DNA of 64,000 nucleotides from Buddleja alternifolia (Eukaryota > Streptophyta > Magnoliopsida > Lamiales > Scrophulariaceae). This document shows, piece by piece, positions 1-12,742 of the stretch. The DNA is taken from the NCBI GenBank assembly GCA_019426215.1, contig CM033401.1, positions 12,653,134 to 12,717,133 on the forward strand, read 5' to 3'. The notes under the pieces were generated by a model. It did no database searches and had not been told where the DNA came from. It was given only the letters and a program-made list of their open reading frames with translations. The position numbers and the translations under genes are program-made. Position 1 is the stretch's first letter; the number at the start of each line of letters is the position of its first letter.

Positions 1-1309
1 TTAATTTGCAGGTCACCATAGAGACCAAAGTGGCCACAAGAACATTCAACAGATTGATTGATGAAGGGATTTTGACCTTCCCTAAGGTCAAGGATGAAGG
101 CCTAGAGGGGATGTGCCGCTGGCACATGAACACCCTAATACTACAGATTAGTGCCAGATTTTCAGACGCTTCGTGGCTAAACAACTCAAGAGGGGTCTGA
201 TCAATCTGTCTTCGACAGAAAAGAGAATCCTGAGTTTGACCCTGGAAGGGAAGCTAAAGGAGAAACAGAAGGAAATCGAACCTCCTAAGGAGAAATCGAA
301 AGTCGAAGAAAAGACCTATAAGCAGGCACTCGAGATGCCCATATGCGATATCAAATATGAGACACCCGCTTGAGTAGTGAACAACTTAACCAAGTTACAG
401 AAGGCCCTGTGCCATCACTGCGCTCATACCCTCCACTACGAGCTAGTGAGGTTACAAGTCATCTAAAATGATCCTAATTGGGTTCCCGCATATCAAAAAG
501 TCAAAAATTGGAACAAGAGGCTTAGGCAGGAGTTCGGCAGCAGATTGCCAGGGACAATCCCTGCTCAAAGGCACTTCAGAGGAAGAGGAGGCCAAGGATT
601 GCCTTATAATCACGCTAGAGGCCAGATTCGAGGAGACGAGTATCAGGAGAACTTCGAGTTCAATAGGAACAATAGAGCCAAATCGATGGCCCAACATGTG
701 GCTTACTCGAGAACGGCTATCGCGATGGAAATGCAATACGAGGCAGTAATTGCCAACCTAAGAATCGAAGAGGAAGCGTTGGCCAAAGGAATTTTGAAGT
801 CAAAGGTGGTCAAGGGATCAAGTTATGAGGACCTCGAAAAAGAGGTGGATAGTAAAGATTTATATTGCCTCAGCAGTCTGTCTGTGAGTGACCAAATGAA
901 GGACTCGAATCTCCAAGATAAAACAGCCATAGGTGGTGATGATGACTTAGCCGATTTTGAATCCGGCGATGATCTGGACATTCTATTGGATGGAATACCA
1001 GAAGATGGTATGATAGGGAAAATCGAGAAGAATGAGAAACAAACCTTTGTTCGAAGGGCCTTGAATCTCGAAGGAGAAAGAGACTGCAACATGGTGATAG
1101 TACTCCCGGCAGAATTTGCCTCGAAGACAAGAGAGACAGATGAGGAAGAGAATGTGTTGGAGGTCTTGACGACTCCAAAGGAAGGTAATCAACCTCATTT
1201 TGAGTTTAGTGATTGTACCAGTAAAAAAGGAAACAACGAATACGAACACTTTCTTGAACTGTTATTTTCCAAAGAAACCATAAATAATAATCATATGAAG
1301 CCACTGTAG
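1..1309 (+). pseudogene. gag region of the Tat-like element (broken)
   Basis: Three overlapping open pieces (6–200, 173–373, 545–1309) cover a charged, Glu/Lys-rich protein. The last piece (about 254 residues) runs in the same frame as the downstream protease and ends at a TAG at 1307–1309, after which coding resumes at once in that frame. This looks like the C-terminal half of gag leading into protease in one reading frame. The piece at 6–200 ends with histidine- and tryptophan-containing segments. I cannot see a CCHC knuckle. Frame changes between pieces mean frameshifts. The identity as gag rests mostly on position before the protease. Confidence 0.6.
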
Positions 1310-1760
1310 GTACAGGCCGAAATCGAAGGATGTAGGCTTAATAGAGTTTTAATAGATAATGGTGCGACTGTTAATGTTTTACCCGAAAAAACTTTAACTA
1401 AAATAAACAAATCCATAAAAGACTTAGTAGCCGCTGATGTGGCAGTATATGGGTTTTCAGGACAAGCTACAAAAGTAATAGGTGTCTTACCATGTAGAGA
1501 CAAGGTAGGGTCAATGGTTTCTTATTCTGCATTTTTTGTAGTAAAAACAAGCTCGTCCTTTAATGCCCTACTCGGAAAGGAATTGGATCCATCCAGAACT
1601 ATTGTTTGCCTTCGAATTTACATCAACTCTTAATATGTTGGAATGGGAAACAATTCGAAATAGTTAAGGCCGAGAGTAATTCATATTTTGTGGATGCTCA
1701 AATTGTGAATGCCAGGTACAACATCGAAAGGCTCGAAGTGAAAGATCAGGAGGGAGACGT
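1310..1760 (+). pseudogene. Retroviral-type aspartic protease domain of the Tat-like element
   Basis: Directly after the TAG at 1307–1309, and in the same frame, the translation contains VLIDNGATVNVLP (about 1345–1385), the D-x-G-A catalytic loop in the form usual for Tat/Athila proteases. It is followed by a flap-like stretch and a second hydrophobic strand to about 1590. The frame is then lost after about 1630, where a deletion or frameshift precedes a Tat-like linker to RT. Its role would be to cleave the gag-pol polyprotein in the virus-like particle. It is not functional here. Confidence 0.75.
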
Positions 1761-2199
1761 CTGACCCGGTACTTCGAAAAGGCCATGGGGGAGGACGTAA
1801 GAGGAACTGAAGACAGAATTCCCAAGTCGAAGAAGGAAAGGGAGAAGATGGTCCAAATCGAAGTATGGACGATCTTGAAGTAGGAATTTTTGAATGTAAT
1901 AGGTTGAACTAATTTTTTTTTTAATGGATTTGATCGAACTAAATGTTATCGAAGAGTCTTTTAAGCAATTAGCTTATGGGGAAGACTTGACTCGAAATTA
2001 CTCTTCTTATTCATGTTATTTGTCTTATACAAGTAACTCGAATTCTATTATACTGGTCTAGCATACCAGTAGGACACGAAATAGAAAATGATATCGAAGA
2101 AGGGATCTTGGAACCTGATGAGGATATCAGGCAGAATATACAGGATCCTTTAGAAGAAGTTAATTTAGGCACACTCGAAAACCCAAGAATGACTTACAT

Positions 2200-5100
2200 C
2201 AGTTCAAAAATAGAACCTAATGAAAAAGAAGAATTGATTAAAATCCTACACGATTATAAGGACTGCTTCGCCTGAGCTCATCACGAAATGCCAAGGATAG
2301 ACATGTCCATTGCCAAACACGAATTACCTATAAAACCTGGATTCTTACCAATAATCCAAGCTCTGAGAAGATTCTCACCTGACCTAATGGGTCCAATCAA
2401 AGATGAAATCGAAAAATTGGTGGAGGCTAAGTTCATTAGACCAACCAGGTATGTAGAGTGGTTGGCAAATGTGGTGCCAGTTACTAAGAAAAATGGCAAA
2501 GTTCGGGTGTGCATTGATTTTAAGGATTTAAACAAGGCCACCCCGAAGGATGAATATCCGATGCCCACGGCCGATACTTTAATAGATGCGCCAGCTCGAT
2601 TTTGATATATGTCATTTATGGATGGATACTCAGGCTATTATCAGTTAAAAATAGCTGAGAAAGATAGGAACAAGACGGCATTTTGATGCCCAGGTGCCAC
2701 AGGTACTTTCGAATGGTCCGTTATGCCCTTCGGCTTAAAAATGCTGGGCCCACTTATCAAAGGACCATGAACTATATGTTTCATGATCTCATAGGAAAAT
2801 CAATGGAGATTTACATCGATGACATAGTAATCAAAGCACAAATGCATCAAGAACATGTCAAGTCGTTGGTCGAGGCTTTCGAACGAATGAGGCATATTGA
2901 TTTAAAAATGAATCATTTAAAATGTGCTTTTGGAGTCAAGGCCGGGAATTTCTTGGGATTCTTGATTCATAATCGAGGAATTGAAGTAGATCGAAATAAA
3001 GCCAAAGCAATTCTAGAAGCAAAACCCCCTACAAACAAGAAAGAGCTACAACGTTTTTTAGGGCAGGTGAACTTTTTACGAAGATTTATATCGAACTTAG
3101 CAGGCAAGACGGAAGCATTTTCCCCACTTTTGCAGATGAAAGAAGGGGAGTATTTCATCTGGAAAAGAGAGCAACAAGAAGCTTTTGAAGCAATAAAGCG
3201 AAACCTCACTCGACCACCAGTTTTAATTCCCTCTCGAAGTGGGAAGAAATTAAGATTGTACATATCGGCAGTAGATCATTCGATTGGCTGTCTCTTAGTA
3301 CAAGAAAACGATAGAGGATTCGAACAGGCCATTTTTTACTTAAGTAGGCTATTGAAAGAAGCCGAAAAAAGATATTCGTCTATTGAAAAATGGTGCCTTA
3401 GTCTGTATTTCGCTTATGTTAAGTTGAGACACTATTTCTCCGCATATGTCATAGAAGTAGTGTCCCCAACGGACGTAATCAAATTCACGATAAATCAACC
3501 TTTAGTAAAGGGAAGGCTAAGTAAATGGAGTCTAAGTCTACTCCAATTCGATTTGGTCTACGTGTCTCAGAAGGCCGTTAAGGGACAGGCATTGGCCGAC
3601 TTTCTAGCGGATCATCCTTCGGAAACCAACACACTGAACAATATCGAATTGGGATTTATGGATTTGGTACCGTGGATTCTCCATTTCGATGGATCAAGTA
3701 CCCAAAAAACTACGGGTATTGGATTATATATATTATCTCCAAATAAAACAATCACAAAAATATACGCAAAAATCAAAGGTGAATGTACAAACAACAGGGC
3801 AGAATACGAAGCTCTCATATTAGGCTTGGAGGTTTTACTCGAAATGAATTTCAAAAACATTGAGATAAGGGGCGATTCCCAATTAATCATAAATCAAGTA
3901 AAAAGGATCTTTAGATGTGTAAGCCCATTGGCGATAGCTTCATTCACTCGAGTACATGAATTATTAAAGGATTCTAATACCGTTAAAATCACACATATAC
4001 CAAGAGAAAATAATCAAATAGCCAACGATTTGGCTCAAGTAGCGTCGGAATATAAATTAGATCATATGTTGCTTGAATCGGCAATCGAGCTTTCCTCAAG
4101 AACGGTCTTACCCTTCGAAGATAGACGCATGTCGGTTAATAAAATAGATATTATGAAAGAAAAAGAAGATTGGCGATACGAAATTATTGAGTATCTTAAA
4201 AACCCTACGAAAGGGGGGTTCTCGAACAAATTAAAACTGACTGCGCATCAATATTTCTATGATGGGCAGGAACAATACAGAAAAGATTCCCAGGGAGTTT
4301 TATTAAAATGTCTCGATCTGGAAGATGTCATGATCGTCATGGCCGAAACCCATGGAGGGATATGTGGGGCCCATCAAGCGGGGCAGAAAATGAGATGGCT
4401 AATACACATATATGGATATTATTGGCCAACAATGATAAGAGACTGTATAAATTATGCTAAGGGATGCAGGCAATGTCAAAAACACGGGAAAATATTAAGA
4501 CAACCTGCGGCTAATTTGAACTCGATTATCAAACCATGGCCGTTCCGAGGGTGGGCAATGGACATCATCGGTGAAATCAAACCTTCCTCATCGAAAAAGC
4601 ATAGATATATATTGGTGGCTACCGATTATTTCAAAAAGTGGATCGAGGCTAAAGCTTTCAAAGACATCGATTCGACAAAAGTGATAGAGTTCATTAAAGA
4701 AAATATAATCACAAGATTTGGGATCCCTGAATCCATAACATTTGATCAAGCTAGAGTTTTTAACAGCACAGAAATGCTTCAATTCTTAAATCAATTCGGG
4801 ATTAAGTTATTGAGTTCGATGCCTTACTATGCCCAAGCAAACGGGCAAGCCGAGTCATCAAATAAATTGATTAAAGGTTGCATTTCGAAAATGATAGGGA
4901 AAAATCCAAGAAATTGGCACGAATTGCTAATTGATGTGTTGTGGGCGTTAAGAACAACCAAGAAAGATAGTTTGGGGATATCTCCGTTTCAACTGGTTTA
5001 TGGCCATGAAGCCGTAATTCCTATCGAAGTCAGTATTAAATCGAAAAGGGTTTGTGAACAAATGCATCTTACAGCGGAACAATATATCGAAAATATGAAC

Positions 5101-5481
5101 ATCGAAAATTTTAGATCATGAGATGTTGCAAATTACGGCGTCAAAACAAATCGAACTCCAAAAGAAAAAAGTAGAAAAAAGTACAATAAAAAAGTACAAC
5201 CAAGATCCTTCGAAATTGGAGATTTGGTATGGAAAATGGTTTTACCCGAAGGGTCAAAGGATCACTTTTACGGGAAATGGTCGCCTAAATGGGAAGGACC
5301 ATTTTTAATTTCGAACAAGTTATCAGGAAATTCATTCAAAATTCAGTATTTAAACGGAGATAGTTATGGAAGAGCTTTAAATGCAAGACATCTGAAGAAA
5401 TTCACACCAAACATATGGAAAGAAAACGAAGCAATTATGTTCGAAAGGTTGCCTGAAAAGGCCAAAAATTTCTTACACTAA
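2200..5481 (+). pseudogene. Pol of the Tat-like element: RT, RNase H, archaeal-type RNase H, integrase
   Basis: RT starts near 2280 (FKDLNKATPKDEYPMP) and has its YIDD active site at 2812–2823. RNase H follows (about 3150–3620). A second RNase H has the D of FDGSS at 3688–3690, a RAEYEAL segment and GDSQ near 3870. Integrase has an HHCC zinc finger (about 4350–4490) and a D, D(35)E catalytic triad with D at 4561, D at 4744 and E at 4852; its C-terminal domain runs to 5481. Breaks seen are TGA codons at 2273, 2603 and 2684, a frameshift at about 2735–2745 within an A-run after the FGL motif, and TGA at 5119–5121. Between 2687 and 5118 the frame is open for more than 800 codons. The stop types (CGA or TGG to TGA) fit cytosine deamination. 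Confidence 0.92.
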
Positions 5482-5544
5482 TCTAAGAACTACGACTCAA
5501 AAATAGTCCAAAAACACTGATCTACGGATTACATCAAAAGTGCT

Positions 5545-8500
5545 CTAAAATCGAATAAAATGTAAAAAATTAAATAGAACTTCAAGGGCAGAATCGAAGG
5601 CATCCTTTTTGAGCAAAACCGGTCCAACCACTTCATCAAGTTCATACGTGAGTTGGGCGATTTGGTCATCGAGATCAGTAATATCCCCTTCAACTCGATT
5701 TGTGAGGTCCAAAAGACGATCTCTTTCCAATTGAAGGATTGCAATTTGCGCGTCTATAGCAGCTATCCAAGATAAATAGTCCGCTCGAGTACTCTCCAAA
5801 ACTGGGGCTCGATTCTTTAATTGAGATAATCGCTAGGAAAGTTCGGGGGATATATCTTCCGCAAATGGATTGATGCCTCGGTCAAAAAGTTCACGAAGTC
5901 GAGTGAGGCACAATTCGAATACCTGGCGAGCCGCGTGAAATAGGGGCAACCATGGATCGGCAACCCTCAAGGAATCCTCATCAAGAAGGGCTCGAAGCCT
6001 CCTAATCAAGACAGGATCATTCGGAGAGCGGCGAATATCGTAAAGAGCCTCAGTTAATTCTCCTCGGGAAAATACCAACGGCGCAATCGCTCCTGAAAGA
6101 ATTAAAATACGTGTGTAAATAGGAGCTCGAAAAGAAAACATAAGAAATAAAATTTTCAAACTCACCTTCAAATTCTGACGAAGTCGCCAACGTCGAAGAG
6201 GACGGATCAAGACTAGGAGCGACCCGGACATCAGAAACCGAATCTATTTCTTCAATGTGCACAGAAGAGGCCGGGAGATGAGAAGGACCCGGCAAAGATT
6301 GGAGAGAAAGGCCTCCAAAAGGGCTCGAACTGAGAATAGAAGGATCCACAAAGATAGTCGAAAACCCCGTCAGGGAAGAAAAGACCGGCAATGGTTGCCA
6401 TATCATCGGAATGGTAGACGGAAGGTACCGGAGCTAAAGAAGAAGAGGGAACCTCGGTCAAAGCTATTACGAATAAAGAAAACCAGCATTAAAATCCAGT
6501 CGAAGGATAGAAATCTTATCCAAATAAATTTTAAGAAACAAGAACATACTTACCAGAAGAAACAGTACCGAAGGAGGTAATAACCTCAGTTAGGGCTGTC
6601 TGGGTTTCGGGATTGAGTCCAGAAGCCGAAAGAGCTGTGGGAGAGTTGGTGTCGAGAATATCCTCGACATCGAGCTCGAGAGGGAATTCTTCGAGTGTGG
6701 CAGTCTTCACCGAAGGATCTATACAGAAAACATAAATATAAGAAAAGAATGATGCAAGAACCTTTAAGGATGCCAAAATGATAAAAACAAGGTAACAAAC
6801 AAAGATGATTACCAGGGACTTCGATCGTTTCTGCCAAGCGAAGACGTTTCCTACTTCTATGAATAAGTGGCTGGGGGTCCGCGTCTTCCACTTCATCTTC
6901 GATTGAAGTTTGGGGCGGCTCGGTTGCCGAATCAGTTACCGGAGGAAGGGCCTCAGAAATCAGAAGAGCTCTTCCTTTTCGAGTAATCGGGACTGAAGTA
7001 GTAGAAGAACTAGCTTTCGACTTTGACGCTCCGGTAGAAATCGCTGAAGGTCTAACCCTGGCACTCGGGGCAGTTCGAGCGAGGGTTTCTGATTCTCGAA
7101 GGGCTCGAAATAAGCCTTCATGAGCTTGAATAAGGGGATCATCCCTTTCGAATCGCCATCCAGACGTTAAGTCATGAGGAGTGAGATAAGCATCATCCTT
7201 CCAAATTAAGAGAAGCGAAATTAACATTCAACAAAAATGGGAGAATTAAAAAAGAAAAATTCACTACTATACCTCTACTGAGAGAAGTCTCGAAAGTTCG
7301 CCTACATTTGCGGAACCCACGCAAAGTTTGGCAGCATCGATGACCAACTTCCAGATAATCTTCTTGGAATAATTTCGTTGCAAGATGCGATTCCAGAAAT
7401 TAGTGAAACATTGCTCCACTCGAAGTGTTCTACAGAAGGCGGGAAGTGGGATAGGAAGAACTTGACAGGCCGGCATCCCTTCAATGATAGTTTCCGCTCG
7501 ATCCCTCTTAGTTTTTGGGATAGTGTATTGCCTTTTCGACCATGGATGATTCATCGTCCCCAAGAAAGGAAGTGCAAAACTTTGAGTGAGACCGAATTGT
7601 TTCGAACACAGCTACAAGAGATAGAAATAATTAGCCAGGAAATAAACAAACATACTCGATAGACAATAAATGATCAAAAAATGAAAAGTACATAAGTACA
7701 TTAAAAGTTACTTGAGGGTTATAAACCTCAACACTCGGAGTGTTATCTGCGAACAGTAAATCTCGAGAAGACAGAACCTAACGCCAATAAGGGCGATCAT
7801 CGTCAGAACGCCTCAAAGAATCAATATCCCTTAACCAAACTGGAAGGGCAGTATGGGACCAATGGGAAGAAGCTTGCCCATGCCTCATCTCGAAGAAAGG
7901 GCACCAAGTTGAAACGAAAAGTGGGTTGTAAACAGTACTCAAGGCTAAAAGGTATAAGGCCTTCTTGAGGGGGAATAACAAATTAATAGCAACTTCCTCA
8001 TAACATACCCAACTCAAGGCGGGTTTGAAAATAGAAGAGGCTCGAGATGTTTCTTCGAAAGAGTCAGGGGTCCTAATGTTTAACAATTCAGGATAGTAAA
8101 GGAAAGCCCAAAAAGACAATAGCCATAAGGGACCAGATAATCTCTTGGCGTTCGAAGGGTCCCGGTGAAGATTGAACATCATACGGTAAAATTGAGATAA
8201 TAATATGGGAGTTAATTCGATGGGCCCCATAGTTGCTGCGATATTGGCAAAAAGAGGAAGGAAAGTTTTGTTGACTACATAGCCAGAATTCATGAACAAG
8301 CGAGAAAAAATGAAATTCAAGAACAGTACCTCTTCGAAGGCTGGGACTGGATCCTTACATTATGAGAAATGTGTAACCAAGGTAGAATAAGCAATGTTCG
8401 CACCACCACTCTTACCATGACCCTTAAGCCATTCGGATGAAGACGCCAAAAGGGCTTGAGAATCACTAAGCGATTCTCCAGTAGGAAGGATGGTCCCATG

Positions 8501-9121
8501 GGGAGATAGCCAAGTAATTAAAGCCACATCCTCGAGTGTTACCGTCTGAAATCCTCGAGGTAATACAAAGCAATTGTATAAGGGATGCCACGAAAAGGCT
8601 AGGGCATCCGTTAGCACCTGCTCGAAGGGAAGTGTTTGGTAGCAGGCTATTCGAATGAGACCCATAATTCGATTATTCGTCCATTTCGAGTGAAATTGTT
8701 GAAGACGATTGAACCACAAAAAAGCATCGGTATTGCCTATCCACCCATTGATGGGTTTCTTCATGTTGGTCCAAGCTAACTTGGGGGCTACACCTCGCAA
8801 GCACAATAGAGCATTGTCTCTTTCCAAATCGGGCCAAGTACCGAGGAGGTCAGGGGTATTAGGCAGACCACACTCGAAGGCTGAAGATTCGAATCGAGGG
8901 CCTAGAGTCAGATGATTGAGCAATTGACCTCGACGATCAGAGAACCATCGAGGCACCACTTGGGTCTCTTCGAGAATCGCAACCTTGACGTTGCTATAAT
9001 GGCCTTTAAACGCCGTAATAATGCCATGTAAATCCTCAGCCGCTTCATAGTCGAGAATTGTTGCTCGAGGAACCAAAAAGCCCAAATCATGGGTGGCGTT
9101 GTGAAGAGGAATAGCCATCAA
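5545..9121 (-). pseudogene. Antisense multi-exon gene of the Tat-like element, plant mobile domain (PMD)-like
   Basis: Read from 9121 downward, six exons can be traced: 9121–7712, 7611–7273, 7197–6813, 6718–6554, 6463–6166 and 6092–5545. The five introns are 73–100 nt and GT–AG, with donors such as GTAAGT and GTGAGT, and phases agree at each join. Exon 1 carries a PMD-type segment (FVLPRGFQTVTLEDVALIT, about residues 180–200), the family known from plant 'aminotransferase-like' mobile proteins. Middle exons are Ser/Pro-rich with a basic RSRKRLR patch, and the last exon has a heptad-like helix (IAILQLERDRLLDL), probably a coiled coil. Length would be about 1050 residues. Breaks are in-frame stops at 8360, 7778 and 5833 and a frameshift near 6370–6400. 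Antisense ORFs of this type are known in Tat-lineage elements; their function is not known. Confidence 0.8.
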
Positions 9122-9318
9122 TCCAAGCGATGGTGAGACCTCAAAAAGGGGTGAAAAGGATAGAGAAATTCTGATTCTTATCGGGCGAAAATAAAGGATG
9201 TGAAAAACAAGACCACTCGAAGACGACGGACGTATGGGTTCACTCGAAGGAGATGAAGATTAAGGGAGGTAAAGCCGAGTAATCAAAAAAGTTATGCTAC
9301 AATGGAAAGATGGTCGGC

Positions 9319-9326
9319 TATTTATA
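9319..9326 (-). promoter_or_regulatory. TATA box of the antisense gene
   Basis: The minus strand reads CCCTTATAAATAGCC here, a near-consensus plant TATA box. It lies about 200 nt upstream of the antisense ATG at 9121, in the untranslated part between the antisense gene and the 3' LTR. The distance leaves room for a 5' leader of about 170 nt. This supports independent transcription from inside the element. Confidence 0.6.
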
Positions 9327-9595
9327 AGGGTTTTAAACACCCGGTGATGAAAAGACACACTTATTGGTTATCAGAAGACGAAAAACCCTGACGTTTCTTC
9401 ATCAAGAGGCACGTATTTCCATACCCGCCAAAAAATATGAAAAGACGCTCATAAGAGGACATGTCCTTTTAATATAATTTGAACATGGATAGACGAACAG
9501 ACGGGTCAATTTATACTCAGTGTCAATTTATACTCACGAATTCGAAACATGCGAACATTTTTAATGCCCATAAATTTGAAACATTCATGAGCATT

Positions 9596-9606
9596 AGGGG
9601 GGCATT
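9596..9606 (+). other. Polypurine tract of the Tat-like element
   Basis: An AGGGGGG run lies just before the TG that opens the 3' LTR at 9607. It would prime plus-strand DNA synthesis. Confidence 0.6.
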
Positions 9607-10488
9607 TGTTTACATATAAGAAAAAATGGAATTTGGGCCGATAACATATATTGAGTCCAAAAGAGAAGTGCAATCCCAATGAGGTCAGATGGGCCAAAAA
9701 TGGAGCCTGTCAACTGTGGGGCCCAAAACCCAGAAACGAGGCATAGAGGGCAAATCTATAAAAGCCCGATAACTATAAAGAAGGAGAAACTTGATCCTAT
9801 CAGAAAAATAGGCGCCAAGCGGAACAAATTTAAAAGGGGAGTTGCAAGCGGTTTTCGCTAGTTGGCAAACGTGGAGGTTACTAGAAAACCAAGACGGAGG
9901 GCTAGAGTATATATGCAGGGAAGAAGAAAAAGAAAAAGACGCACAATCAAAATCAACTCTGCAAGAATTACTTTCTTTTTCTCTTTCAATAGCTTTAGAC
10001 ATAGTTAGGCTTAATTAGGCTTAGTGTACTTAGTCAGTAGCGTAGATTAGCGGTTAGCATCATTGTACTCGAGCACTATTACTTTGTATCAAGAAGAATT
10101 CAGCCGAAGATTCATGGAGGTATATTTATATTTAAGCTTTTAAGAGTTGATTAATTACTTAAATTCTAGTGTATCTTCTTTGTTTGTTGAAGTATATTTA
10201 CGTTTAGGCGATTAAGTGTTGATTAGTCGCTTGGGTATTAATATATCTTCTTTAATTACTACTCGAATCGAAATAACGAAATCAATTCAAGTCATAAACC
10301 ACCATTAGCATACATAGGCAGGGGTTATTAGATAATTCTAGGTTGAGAATTATCACGGGGCTTGGATCGAACATTCGAAATCCTTCCGTAGGCTAGTTTG
10401 TTCGAAAACACGAAAAGGGGTATAGTTTAGGGTGTATATTGAATTTTTTCCCTATTAATAATCTAAAGTTTTGCTTTTGACATTACTT
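9607..10488 (+). repeat. 3' LTR of the Tat-like element
   Basis: It starts with TGTTTACAT after the polypurine tract. TATA-like boxes stand at 9757–9764 (TATAAAAG) and 9908–9914 (TATATAT). The right end is uncertain, because the 5' LTR is not in the window for comparison; a candidate ...TTTTGACA end lies near 10488, and a later CA end near 10715 is also possible. Confidence 0.45.
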
Positions 10489-10741
10489 CTTGACAAAGCA
10501 ATATTTGCGTGTACATTTAAAATAAATAAATTTTGTACACGTTCCTAAAGTCTATAAAAACTTTTATCTCTCGAACTATGCAAAATTAGTGTAAACACTT
10601 CATTGCATAGTTTCAGTTTTTCAGAAGACTAATTTGCTAGCTAGTGTTAGCTAACTCAATATGATCTCGAAGCTCATGAAAATTTGCGAGCTAATATCTA
10701 CTCAGTCGCAGTAACAGTTATGAGTTGAGTGTTAAAGTACA
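10489..10741. other. No gene; LTR remainder or old flank
   Basis: AT-rich sequence without an ORF. It is either the end of the Tat-like LTR (U5) or the target into which CopiaA inserted. GTACA at 10737–10741 is the left target-site copy of CopiaA. Confidence 0.5.
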
Positions 10742-10897
10742 CGTAGAAACTTGAAATTCAATATTATTTCAATACAAGTATAATTGTGAGATGTACAAGG
10801 TGTATATAGACAAGGAATATGAACCATAGTCTAACAAGGAATATGCAACTAATATGGTGAAGAAATGATAAAGATGGAAAGATACTATTCTCTAACA
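10742..10897 (-). repeat. 3' LTR of CopiaA (with internal deletion)
   Basis: 156 bp, colinear with the 215-bp LTR at 31836–32050 but lacking about 55 bp in its middle-right part. The opening TG is mutated to CG. On its right the polypurine tract of the minus strand (GCTTGCGGGGGCA) abuts the LTR at 10898–10910. Confidence 0.85.
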
Positions 10898-11111
10898 TGC
10901 CCCCGCAAGCTCATGGCGGACGTATCTCGACATGGAGCTTGTCACGAAGAATTCCAAACCAGCCAATAGGTAATGATTTGGTGAAGATGCTGAACATCAA
11001 GTTCATGATTGACAAGCTTTTCCTGCACGAAGTGATAGTTAATTTCATTGTGTTTCGTACAAGCATGAAACACAGTATTCTTGGACATGTAATTGGCACC
11101 AATATTATCAC
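10898..11111 (-). pseudogene. CopiaA RNase H, C-terminal part
   Basis: The minus-strand translation shows the copia RNase H tail pattern NEINYHFVQEKLVNHELDV, equal to the usual TKHIEIDYHFVREK block, and then runs into the polypurine tract. The upstream part of the domain lies beyond the inserted solo LTR, at 12743 and above. Target-site copy ATCAC is at 11107–11111. Confidence 0.82.
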
Positions 11112-12737
11112 TGTTGGGAACCCTAGCATTCATGCACAGCGGAATTTAAAACATATCTGGATTTTCAAAGTCAAGATCAACTTGAGGCTTTTTGTTGATT
11201 TTTCATAAAAGGATTAATACAAAGAACCCGATAAATAGCTTACCTCTTGTACCGTATTCAAATAATCCTCACACTTCACGAACGGCCAAGTGTCCCATCT
11301 CTAGATCATCACGCGAAAAGTTGACACTGGAAATTTTCTTCTGCATCTCCCACAGGCGGCTAGGCAGCGATGAAAGGAACTTTTCTGTCTTGTATTCTTT
11401 GTGGAGGATTTCACGTAATATTACTTGTTGTGTTCTCTAGCTTGTGTTGGAGGATTAAATAAAATTCTCCAACTTAAGCCCATGAACCACACGCCCAAGT
11501 GGGCCTGTTGGACGCTCTATGTGGGCCAAGTTGACCCGGTCAAATTAGTCCAATTAATTTAACTATTAATATTTAATCCAATTAAATATATATAGATTAA
11601 ATTAATATTCTAATTTAAATATTTAATTAACCCAATCAATTAAGTGTTCAAATTAAATAATTTAATTTACTTTTGTTTAATCCAATTAAACAACCATTTA
11701 AAAATTAATTCTTCCAATCATTTAATTTGTCCTTCCAATAGAAAAATTACCAAAATACCCTCCAAATACAAAACTACGATTTTTTGTCTATTCCTATATA
11801 GCGCGACTCTCTAGGTTCGTCTCGATTGGCGATGAGAGGATACCAAAGGATGTGTGTGACACTTAGCCAGCATCGTGGCCCCACATCGTAGCCCAATTGA
11901 GTACGAAATGACTAAGTTATTACGAACCTCTAGATTATGAATATTGTATGAGTATAAGCCCTTCACTGACGTATCCTGAAGGAGTGAGAGTCATGGAATA
12001 TGTCAAACTCATAGGTTTTGATGTTATGCTAAGAATTATAGCAACATAAGATCACCAAACTGCTCTACAAGTCAAACACGAGTTAGTTTATCAGCTCTGG
12101 CCAGAGACTTTCAATCTCATTTGCCTATAATTGCATAGGATACTTCTCATTTATTTTTAAGACGGTGAATTCCCTCTTTGCAATCACTTCACAACTGCTA
12201 CTTTCCCATTGAAACCCAGTTCGAGGTTGGCCCCACCAATGGATGAATTGGGCCTAACTAGTCAAATGACGAAACCAATGTCTCAAGCACACTGTGACCG
12301 TGACTCCTCAGGTCTAATGCTCATGCATACTATCATAATTAGTAATTCAATCATTAACAGCCTTTGAGTAAAAGCCATGTGATTAGATTACTACGAGCCA
12401 TGTTCGAATACACTAATCCCATCACTGTATCTATGACACAAACTTCAACTATCCCATATTGTACGACTGGCACTCCTTGTCAGAGCATGTGTTATACAAG
12501 TCCACACGAATCTCAATGCCCAATTGAGATTCTCCGACTTGCGAACCATTTTAGTGATTAGTACCAAACCCTTCCAGTGCCTACCCCCTTTAACTACTAT
12601 AAGGAGTGGACTTATAGATACCATTAAAACTTATATGAATAACATACTAATGACTTTCTATTAATTGTAGGTTGTACAATATAAACTAGTGCTCTATTCC
12701 CTAACTCCTCATTGGCATCGAGGGAAAAAACCCAACA
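11112..12737 (+). mobile_element. Solo LTR inserted in CopiaA RNase H
   Basis: It starts TGTTGGGAACC and ends AAACCCAACA, a perfect TGTTGGG/CCCAACA terminal inverted pair. It is flanked on both sides by ATCAC (11107–11111 and 12738–12742), an exact 5-bp target duplication, so the borders are firm. Length is 1626 bp with no internal coding region. It interrupts the CopiaA RNase H reading between a ...LWC-like and a DN... segment. The opening resembles that of the solo LTR at 57014, so both may come from related copia families. Solo LTRs arise by recombination between the two LTRs of a full element. Confidence 0.93.
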
Positions 12738-12742
12738 ATCAC

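Larger units (their letters stand above)
1..10488 (+). mobile_element. Ty3/gypsy LTR retrotransposon, Tat/Ogre-like, 5' end outside window, decayed
   Basis: The order gag, aspartic protease, RT, RNase H, a second (archaeal-type) RNase H and integrase is read on the + strand, followed by a long antisense gene, a G-rich polypurine tract and a 3' LTR. The double RNase H and the antisense extra ORF between integrase and the 3' LTR are known marks of the Tat lineage (Ogre/Retand/Tat). The 5' LTR and primer binding site lie left of base 1, so no target-site duplication can be tested. Several in-frame stops and at least one frameshift show that it can no longer make its own proteins. The right end at 10488 is an estimate: the LTR may end anywhere from about 10480 to 10720. 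Confidence 0.88.
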
